From NCBI GenBank assembly GCA_045631885.1, contig JAZQVN010000038.1, positions 1 through 12,573 of the forward strand: a DNA stretch of 12,573 nucleotides, read 5' to 3'. Source of the DNA: CAJOLV01 sp045631885 (GTDB taxonomy: Bacteria > Bacillota_I > Bacilli_A > RFN20 > CAG-826). The notes below the pieces were generated by a model. That model did not search any database. It had not been told where the DNA came from and worked only from the letters and a program-made list of their open reading frames with translations. How positions within the stretch are numbered: position 1 is the stretch's first letter; each line of letters begins with the position of its first letter. Below, one piece after another: positions 1-7,600 of this stretch. The translations under genes and the position numbers were made by a program.

Positions 1-8
1 CCAAGGAG

Positions 9-665
9 TTGTGTTCTTCTCTTGTCTTCCTAAGACCGCTTGGCCTCCGACTTGCATTATTATTAGCCTCAATGGGAGCATTAGCTTGCACGGTTGGCGT
101 TACCGCTTTAGCTGTTGGCGGAGGCCCGAAACTAAACACCATCTTCGAGACTAAGGCCACGAGCAAAAGCTTCACCTTCAACGACCAGACCATTGAAGAC
201 CAGTTGTTCGATAACCTGCCGGTTCCTCAAGACGTTAATGTTACAACCGGCGTATCCGACCCCATCCACACGAGTTTTGCGCCGTCGCAAATCTGGTCGG
301 TCGCCTTCGGGCAGAACGAAAGGTTTGTGGAGGCGTATCCGCAGCCCTATGGCGAGTCTCGCGGCTACTCCCTGATGATTGGCATAAACAACCTCACCCA
401 TTTCGAGATCGACATGGGCGTCGAAAACGACGTGGACACGGAGAATATGTACTTCGTCGAGTTGCTCGACGCCAACAGAGACCGGGTCGGGTATTGGAAC
501 TCCTCTTTCGAACTCGAGGATGGGAACGGCACCGCGCACCTCGAATGGGACAAAGGGCCTACCGACGGTACCGTGGTTGAAGTCAATGTAAGTCTCATCT
601 TCCTAGAGGATTCGGATGAAGCCAATTTGTACATCAGCAGCCTGAGCCTTTCTTGGAACTGCTGA
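9..665 (+). CDS. Putative secreted protein, unknown function, possibly 5'-truncated by the window edge
   Basis: An open frame of 218 codons from a TTG at 9 to a TGA stop. The frame stays open upstream to the window edge (codons AAG GAG at 3-8), so the true start may lie outside. The AAGGAG abutting the TTG is too close to act as its ribosome site. The first 36 residues are hydrophobic with two arginines and look like a signal peptide or membrane anchor. The rest is acidic and beta-rich, with several Asn-x-Ser/Thr motifs. It ends in YISSLSLSWNC, a beta-strand followed by a terminal cysteine, which I associate from memory with C-terminal domains of secreted proteins in uncultured Bacilli. I recognise no family and assign no function. 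Base composition is much GC-richer than every later gene, and this is the only gene in the window ending in TGA. Two terminators follow it. Confidence 0.6.
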   Translation: MCSSLVFLRPLGLRLALLLASMGALACTVGVTALAVGGGPKLNTIFETKATSKSFTFNDQTIEDQLFDNLPVPQDVNVTTGVSDPIHTSFAPSQIWSVAFGQNERFVEAYPQPYGESRGYSLMIGINNLTHFEIDMGVENDVDTENMYFVELLDANRDRVGYWNSSFELEDGNGTAHLEWDKGPTDGTVVEVNVSLIFLEDSDEANLYISSLSLSWNC

Positions 666-700
666 CATCGCGCAAGGTGCGGACCGCACATTGTCAAGTA

Positions 701-738
701 ACGGGGTTTGCCGAAAGCGAAGGCAACCCCGTTTTTTG
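701..738 (+). terminator. Rho-independent terminator after the secreted-protein gene
   Basis: A GC-rich stem, ACGGGGTTTGCC (701-712) against GGCAACCCCGT (722-732), with one bulged T and a GAAAGCGAA loop, followed by six Ts (732-737). It lies 36 bases after the TGA stop of the first gene. Confidence 0.85.
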
Positions 739-811
739 CATCTGGAAGCGGCGGCGGATGACGACCTTGGTTCTCATTCTTGCTAGGGGGTCACAATCGT
801 CCGCGATTCAG

Positions 812-842
812 GCCGATGCCCATGTGTGCGTCGGCTTTTTTT
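812..842 (+). terminator. Second Rho-independent terminator
   Basis: Stem GCCGATGC (812-819) pairs with GCGTCGGC (828-835), with one G-T wobble, followed by seven Ts (836-842). The 73 bases between this and the first terminator contain no gene that I can support, so this is either a backup terminator or the end of a very short transcript. Confidence 0.75.
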
Positions 843-892
843 CATCCTTTGGTTCCTCTCTACACTTATAGTGTTTAACAAAATTTGCCCAT

Positions 893-919
893 TTTTGCCC
901 CAAAATATGGGGGGCAAAA
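893..919. repeat. Hairpin at the composition boundary
   Basis: A perfect 9-bp inverted repeat, TTTTGCCCC (893-901) against GGGGCAAAA (911-919), with a 9-base loop. A further TTTGCCC copy lies just upstream (884-890) and a run of seven Gs just downstream (927-933). There is no T-run directly after the stem, so it is not a typical terminator. It marks the place where GC-rich DNA turns AT-rich. Confidence 0.6.
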
Positions 920-976
920 TTCCCGAGGGGGGGACAATTGTATTAAAGAAGGTAAACTATTCCACTTAAACGATTG

Positions 977-1012
977 ACCCTTGATACAGTTGTGTCGAGG
1001 GTTTTATTTATT
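977..1012 (+). terminator. Probable Rho-independent terminator, no gene in front
   Basis: Stem ACCCTTGA (977-984) pairs with TCGAGGGT (995-1002), with one wobble pair, followed by a T-rich tract to 1012. No gene or promoter is evident immediately upstream, so it may be the leftover end of a lost transcription unit. Confidence 0.55.
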
Positions 1013-1030
1013 TTTATACAGAAGTAAACA

Positions 1031-1061
1031 TTGAAAAATGACGAGAATACGCTAATATAAT
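1031..1061 (+). promoter_or_regulatory. Candidate sigma-A type promoter for a short RNA
   Basis: TTGAAA at 1031-1036 and a perfect TATAAT at 1056-1061. The 19-base spacing is longer than optimal; an alternative -10 TAATAT at 1053-1058 gives 16 bases. Transcription would start near 1065-1068 and run into the terminator hairpin at 1097-1112. Confidence 0.45.
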
Positions 1062-1064
1062 AGT

Positions 1065-1120
1065 GGGCTGAGGAAAACCTCTAGGTCCACTGAAACGCGG
1101 GAGTACTTCCGCATTTTCTT
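1065..1120 (+). ncRNA. Possible short structured RNA ending in a terminator
   Basis: Between the promoter at 1031-1061 and a hairpin with T-rich tail lie about 55 bases with no reading frame. The terminator stem is GCGGGA (1097-1102) against TTCCGC (1107-1112), with tetraloop GTAC and a TTTTCTT tail. Before it is GAGG-AAAA-CCTC (1070-1081), enclosed by AGTGGG (1062-1067) and TCCACT (1086-1091). The 5' arm of that outer stem lies at or before the predicted transcription start, which argues against the full structure forming. It matches no RNA family I can recognise; SRP RNA and RNase P RNA signatures are absent. Confidence 0.3.
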
Positions 1121-1228
1121 TACTCAAAATTATGAAGAAGGCAATTTATCTAAAAGTGAGAACGAATTCTTTGCCGGCAGAAGAAAGCTTAAGAAAGTTT
1201 ATTTATCCGCTTTAAAAATAAAAGAGTT

Positions 1229-1379
1229 AAAAAAGCCTGATATAATCAGACAAAATTAAAAAGGTATACTCATCACATTAAAAGGTATACTCTTCAGAAA
1301 AAAAGTATACTTGTATCAAATGTTTAGTACTTAGACAAATAAGACACACAGGTTTGATACGAAAATATCAGGCCTTTTT
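1229..1379. repeat. 151-bp inverted-repeat element
   Basis: AAAAAAGCCTGATAT (1229-1243) is the inverted complement of ATATCAGGCCTTTTT (1365-1379), with one mismatch in 15. A second, nested inverted repeat, GTATCAAA (1313-1320) against TTTGATAC (1353-1360), lies inside. Three GTATAC repeats sit in the left half. The size and end structure resemble a miniature inverted-repeat element or a folded non-coding RNA; no target-site duplication is obvious. Confidence 0.45.
1258..1312. repeat. Three direct repeats AAAAGGTATACTC, 20-21 bp apart
   Basis: The copies have their palindromic core GTATAC at 1264-1269, 1285-1290 and 1305-1310, each preceded by four or five As (plus an extra G in the first two). 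Spacing of 21 and 20 bp is two turns of the DNA helix, so all copies face the same side. This is the arrangement of a cooperative protein-binding array. It is some 220 bases upstream of the promoter of the giant gene. Confidence 0.5.
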
Positions 1380-1528
1380 TCTTTATTTTATAAAGAATAT
1401 TAGCTATTTTTTACTTAAAACAGGAATTGGAAAGGGCAAAAATACAACAATCTAACAAAAGCATTTCTAATGGTGTTCCAAAAAAGCTTGTGGGCTTTTC
1501 GTTACATTACAGATCATTATTATAATTA

Positions 1529-1557
1529 TTGAAAAGTTATAAATGTGCTTATATAAT
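1529..1557 (+). promoter_or_regulatory. Strong promoter of the giant surface-protein gene
   Basis: TTGAAA at 1529-1534, a 17-base spacer, and a perfect TATAAT at 1552-1557. The predicted start near 1564 gives a leader of about 49 bases. The leader carries AAGGAGG at 1601-1607, five bases before the ATG at 1613. Confidence 0.75.
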
Positions 1558-1612
1558 TTTCACGTATTTTATAAAAACAATATAATTGTTGATTGCTAAT
1601 AAGGAGGCACTT

Positions 1613-4600
1613 ATGAAAAAATCACTCTTTAAATATTTGACATTGGGTTTTGCGTGTTTACTAGGTGTAGGTGGTTCAATTGCTGCTGCATCTGCTTTCA
1701 ATGTTGATGAACCATTTGAAGAAGCACGTGCTGATGATGCTATTCAATATATCTCTAGATCTTGGGATGACGTTAATAAAGTGGTCGTGAGTACTTCAAG
1801 CACTTGTGAAACATACACAACTGTTACTTCTGGTACAACATCTTGGATTGATGGAGGATGGTATGTTGTTAGTAGCGATGCAACTATTGCCTCACGTGTC
1901 ACTGTTTCCGGTACTGCAAATTTAATTCTTTGTGATGGCGCTACATTGACCGCGCCAAAGGGTATTAATGTTTCTGTCGGTAATTCTCTTAATATTTTTG
2001 ATCAAACTAACGGTACTGGCTCAATTATAGCAACCAGCAATACAAGTGACGTATCAGGTATTGGTGGCGGATACAATGGTACTGGTGGAACTGTAAACAT
2101 TCTTGGTGGTACAGTAACTGCAACTGGCACCGGCCGAGACGGTGCTGGTATCGGTGGAGGCTTATACGGAGCCGGAGGAAATGTTACCGTTTATGGTGGG
2201 AATATAATTGCCACTGGTAGTTCAGAAGCTGCCGGTATCGGTGGCGGATACGGACGTGCTGGTGGAACTGTAAACATTCTTGGTGGTACAGTAACTGCAA
2301 CTGGTGGCTCCTCTGCTGCCGGTATTGGTGGCGGATACAATGGTGCCCATGGTTCATTAACTATTAACGAAACAAACCTTGGTGTATTTGGTGATGGCAC
2401 AGCAAATCCAACTACGATTAGAACTGATTATGCTTCTACTCGTTGGCAGTACATGATTGTTAAGAGCAAGCCGGTGGATTATATTTCTAGATCTTGGGAT
2501 TCGACAAACAAAGTCGTTGTTGAGACTCCAAACACCTGCGACTTTTATAAACTTGTTAAGAGCGATTTAACTTCCTGGGAAAATGGCAAATGGTATGTGC
2601 TTAATGAAAGTATAGAAATCAATAATCATATTGAGGTTTCAGGCACAGTTAACTTAATTCTTTGTGACGATGCTACATTAACCGTAAATAGTTACATTGT
2701 TGTTAATAGTGGAAACACATTAAACATTTATTCTCAAAGCGGTGGTACAGGTGCTCTTGTTGTTACGGGAGATGAAGAAACAAGTGCTGCTGGTATTGGT
2801 GGTAAAGATAATGATTGTGGAACTATTAATATTTATGGTGGAAATATAACAGCAAATGGTGGTTATGCTGCTGGTATTGGTGGTGGAGGCTATGAAGGAA
2901 ACGGAGGAAATGTTACCGTTTATGGCGGAAATATCACAGCGAATGGTGGTATATGTAGTGCCGGTATCGGTAGCTGTGAAAAAGGTACTGGTGGAGAAGT
3001 CATTATATATGGCGGTACAGTAACTGCAACTGGCGGAACCAGAGGTGCCGGTATCGGTAGCGGTGAAAACGGTGCTGGTGGAGGAACTGTAAACATTCTT
3101 GGTGGAACAGTAACTGCAACCGGCAAATACGGAAGTGCCGGTATCGGTGGCGGATACGGCGGTACTGGAGGTATTGTCAATATTTCTGGCGGTACAGTGG
3201 TTGCACGTGGTGGTCAGGATGGCGCCGGTATCGGTGGAGGAACCGGCAAAGATGGTGGTACAGTCACTATTTCCGGGGGTAAAGTCACTGCTAGTGCTGG
3301 TTCTACTAATGCCTCCGGTATTGGTAAAGGTCAAAACGGTAGCGATGGTACATTAACAGTAAATAACGATGGCCTAGCAGTATTTGGCGATAATAACACA
3401 AATCCTCCAACTACCATACGTACAAATACAGAGTATGAAACAACTCGTTGGAAATATATGGCTGTTAAAGTTCCCCACGTACATAATTGGTCATATTCTG
3501 CTGATGGTGCAACTATTACTGCTTCTTGTAGTAATCCAGAATGCCCAGTTACAGAAGGTTTAACTCTCGAATTACAAGCTCCTACAAACTTAACTTATGA
3601 TGGAAATGCTAAAGCAGCAACTTTAAAAGCTGGCTATAACGCCGAAGCATTCCCAAACCCAACAATTAAATATTATCAAGGTACAGCTGAAGTTACTTCT
3701 TGTGTCAATGCTGGTGCATATACAGCCAAAGTGACATTCAGTACAGCGACTGCTGTATTAGAATTCACAATTGCTCAAGCAACCCCAACCCCAGAAGTTC
3801 CAACTGGTTTAGTAGCGACTTATGGAGATACATTATCTAGTGTTACTCTTCCATCAGGCTGGTCATGGAAAGTTCCAACTGACGAAGTTGGTAGTGTTGG
3901 TGACAGAACTCATGTCGCAATTTATACTCCAACTGATTCTAACTATAAGGCGATTGAGGCAAACATAATTATTTCTGTTTCTCAAGCAACCCCAACCCCA
4001 GAAGTTCCAACTGGCTTAGAAGCAACTTATGGAGACAAGTTATCTAATGTTGCGCTTCCTACTAACTGGGCATGGAAAAACCCTGAGGATTCAGTAGGTA
4101 ATGCTGGTAATAGAGAGCACATTGCAATTTATACTCCAACTGACCCTAACTATAAAGCAGTTGAAAAAACTATAACAGTGTCTGTTTCTCAAGCAACCCC
4201 AACCCCAGAAGTTCCAACTGGTTTAGTAGCGACTTATGGAGATACATTATCTTCAGTTGCCCTTCCTACTAACTGGGCATGGAAAAACCCTGAGGATTCA
4301 GTAGGTAATGCTGGCAATAGAGAGCACATTGCAATTTATACCCCAACTGACACTGATAATTACAATACCGTTGAACAAAATGTAAATGTTGTCGTTGCTA
4401 AAGCCAATCCAGAATATACAGTTCCAACTGGCTCAACAACATTAGTTAATAAAACATTATCCACGATAACGTTACCGGCTGGATGGACATGGGATGACCC
4501 AACTCAAAATGTTGGTTCAGAACCAGGTAATAAAGTGTTTAAAGGTACATTCACACCAGAAGATACAACTAACTACAACATCATTGAACACGTTGATATT

Positions 4601-7600
4601 ACAGTCTTAGTCACTGAACATGAACATAATTGGGCTTATACCGCGAGTGGTGCAACTATTACTGCTTCTTGTGGTAATCCAGAATGTCCAGTTACTGAAG
4701 GTTTAACCCTCGAATTAGAAGCCCCTACAAACTTAACATATAGCGGAATCGCTAAGGAAGCCACATTAAAAACTGGTTATAGTTCAGTGGCATTCCCAAG
4801 CCCATCTATTAAATATTATCAAGGCACAGCTGAGATTACCTCTTGTGTCAATGCTGGTGCATATACTGCAAAAGTGACATTCGGTACAGCCACAGCGGAA
4901 GTGGAATTCACAATTGTGAAAGCCAACCCATCAACTGATGCGGTCCCAGATCAAAATGCAGTTTATGGACAAACATTATCAGAAATTGCTCTACCAGAAG
5001 GTTGGGCATGGAATACCCCAACTGATAAGGTCGGTAATTCTGGTACAAATCAACATAAAGCAACTTTCACTCCAGAAGATACAAATAATTACAATACATT
5101 GGAACAAGATGTAAACGTCATCGTTGCTAAAACAAATCCTGATTATACAGTCCCAACTGGTTTAGAAGTACTTCACGATAAAACTTTATCAGATGTTGTT
5201 TTACCGACTGGTTGGTCATGGGATGACCCAACTCAAAATGTTGGTTCAGAACCAGGTAACAAAGTGTTTAAAGCCACATTTATACCTGTAGACACTGATA
5301 ACTACAACATAGTAGAACATGTGGATATTACTGTCCAAGTTACTGAACAAGATCTCAATGAAGTACAAACTCTTGTCGAAAACTTAGGCAATATTACTAT
5401 CGAAGATGAAGAAACTATCGAAGCCGCTAGAGAAGCTTATGAAGCTTTAACTGATGAACAAAAAGAAATGTTCCCAGTAGAAACTTTAGAATTATTAGAA
5501 AATTCTGAAAAAGCTTTTGACACGATAAGCAAAATTAATGACATCGGCGAAATCGATAATTCAGAAGCAACTAAAGAAGCAATTGAAGAAGCTAAAGCTG
5601 TTTACGATGCTTTAACTGATGAACAAAAAGAATTACTCGATGAAGATTATGTCAAAACACTATTAAATAGTGTGGCTGTTCAAGAAACCATCGATGTAAT
5701 CAATGAAATTGGCGATGTTGTTAAATATGACGCTGATAGTAAAGAAGCCATCGAAGCCGCTAGAGAAGCTTACGATGCTTTAACTGATGAACAAAAAGAA
5801 ATGTTCCCAACAGACACCTTAAAAGACATTGAAAATTCTGAAAAAGTTTATGACGTTTTAGATAAGATTTATAACATTGGTGATGTCGATTATGATACCG
5901 CTAGTGAAGAAAAGATTAATGAAGCTGTCGCAGCTTATGAAGCGTTAACTGAAGAACAAAAAACCATGGTTGATAAAGAAGCAATCAGTAGACTTAAAAA
6001 CAGTCAACAATCTTATCAAAGCAAGCGCGATGCTGGTAACGCTGTTTCTATTTCCTTATTAGCCGTTTCATCCGTCGCTTTAGTGGGTGGATTAGTCCTC
6101 TTATTCTTCTTATTAAAAGGATTTAAGAAGAAAAATGGTGGAGTCAAAATGAATTCATTTGGCTTAGGATTCTCAGTCTTAGTTGTTTTAGCAAGTCATT
6201 ATGCTGATCCACAATTCATCGCATTATATGTCATTGCTGGTTTAGCTTTAGCGGTATGGATTGCTGTATTGGTGGTCTTTTTAAAGAAAAGACAAATGAA
6301 AAAGGCAACGCCTGTTGAAGAAGCGGAAGTAGCAAGCGTTAAAGAACAAAAGGCCGTTAGAGAAGAAAAAGTAGCCGCTGAACAAGCAGTTGTCGCTGAA
6401 CAAAAACCTAGCGTTAAACAAGAAGCGGTTAAAGAAGCAAAACCAGTTGCTCAAGAAACTATTCAACCAGTTGAAGAAAATAACGAAGATGAAGAAGAAG
6501 TGGTAACTGTTAAAGATGAAAAAGGCAATATCTTTCAAATCAGATTTGTTAAATCCTTCACTGCTAAACTCATTCAATCTCCAGAAGAAACTAAAAAATA
6601 TTATGAAGAACTCAAAAACGAAGCCCTTTCATATAAAAAAGCCAATAGCAGAATTTCATGGCACTTTGATTCAGTTAATGTTGGTAGAAACCAAGTCTTA
6701 AAATTTGCAATTAGAGGCAAGACATTATGTGTTTATCTTTCATTGAACGCTGATGATTACGCTGATAGTAAATACAAAGTAGAGAAAGTCGAATCTAAGA
6801 AATTTATAGATGTCCCATGCTTATATCGTATTAAAAACGATAGAAGATGCGAATATGCAAAAGAATTAATTAAAGTCATCATGGATAGACTTGGCTTAGA
6901 AAAAGGTGAAGAGCAACATGAAAATTATTCCAATCTTCCTTATGAAGAAAATGCTCCTCTTATCAAACGCGGTCTTATTAAAGAATTAAAAGTTCAAGTT
7001 AATAAGCCTGAGGAACCAGTTATCTTAGAAACTAAAGTTAACTCCGATGGGGATGAAATTGTTACTACAAAAGATAGTAAAGGTAATATCTTCGAAATTA
7101 GATATATCAAATCCTTTACTGCGAAATTATCTCAAAGTGATGATAAAGTTAAAAACTACTATAACGTATTAAAAAACTACGCTCTTTCATTTAAGAAAGC
7201 TAATAGTAGAGTGTCATGGCATTTTGATTCAATCAATGTTGGTAGAAATCAAGTTATCAAATTTGCCATTAGAGGAAAGACTTTATGCTTGTATTATGCT
7301 TTAAACGCTGATGAATACGTTGATAGCAAATATAAGGTTGAGAAAGTAGAATCTAAAAAATACGAAGATGTTCCATGCTTATACCGCATTAAAAATGATA
7401 GAAGATGCGAATACGCTAAAGAGTTAATTGATGCTGTTATGTCTAAATTCCTCGTTGAAAAAGGTAAAGATAGTAATGAAGATTTCTCTATTCCATTTGA
7501 ATCCACAAAAGCTTTATTAAATAAAGGTTTAATTAAAGAAGTTAAAACTAAAGTGGAAGCAAAAGAAATAGCTCCAATTGAATCTGTTACTGTTGAAAAA

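Larger units (their letters stand above)
843..1528. other. Long non-coding stretch with repeats and signals
   Basis: No convincing protein gene here. The longest open reading, about 1069-1260, has no start codon with a ribosome site. The stretch holds a hairpin at 893-919, a terminator at 977-1012, a promoter and possible small RNA at 1031-1120, and an inverted-repeat element at 1229-1379. A weak hairpin with short T-run lies at 1482-1499 (AAAAGC/GCTTTT). Composition falls to AT-rich across it. Confidence 0.6.

Noticed and set aside
132..697. Minus-strand frames opposite the first gene
   Set aside because: They arise from GC-rich codon structure of the plus-strand gene, and both terminators fit the plus direction.
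1065..1120. SRP RNA or RNase P RNA, suggested by GAGGAAAACC
   Set aside because: The diagnostic conserved blocks (SRP GGAAG apical motif, RNase P GAGGAAAGTCC) are not present and the transcript would be too short.
1132..1218. 28-codon frame MKKAIYLKVRTNS...
   Set aside because: No ribosome site or promoter in proper position, and the frame overlaps another equally plausible short frame.
1069..1260. Open frame reading ...ETREYFRIFF...LKKPDIIRQN
   Set aside because: It has no start codon with a ribosome site, passes through the terminator at 1097-1120, and matches no family I know. It could be a gene scrap, but I cannot support that.
1586..1612. Upstream TTG start for the giant gene
   Set aside because: It would put the ribosome site AAGGAGG inside the coding region and spoil the signal peptide; the ATG at 1613 fits both.
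2191..3334. Long minus-strand frames opposite the beta-helix region
   Set aside because: They are shadows of the Gly/Thr-rich repeats on the plus strand, giving low-complexity Pro/Ser/Thr runs, with no starts or signals.
2041..3360. Regular short repeats considered as a CRISPR array
   Set aside because: The repeats lie inside an open, domain-consistent reading frame, vary in sequence and have no uniform spacers.
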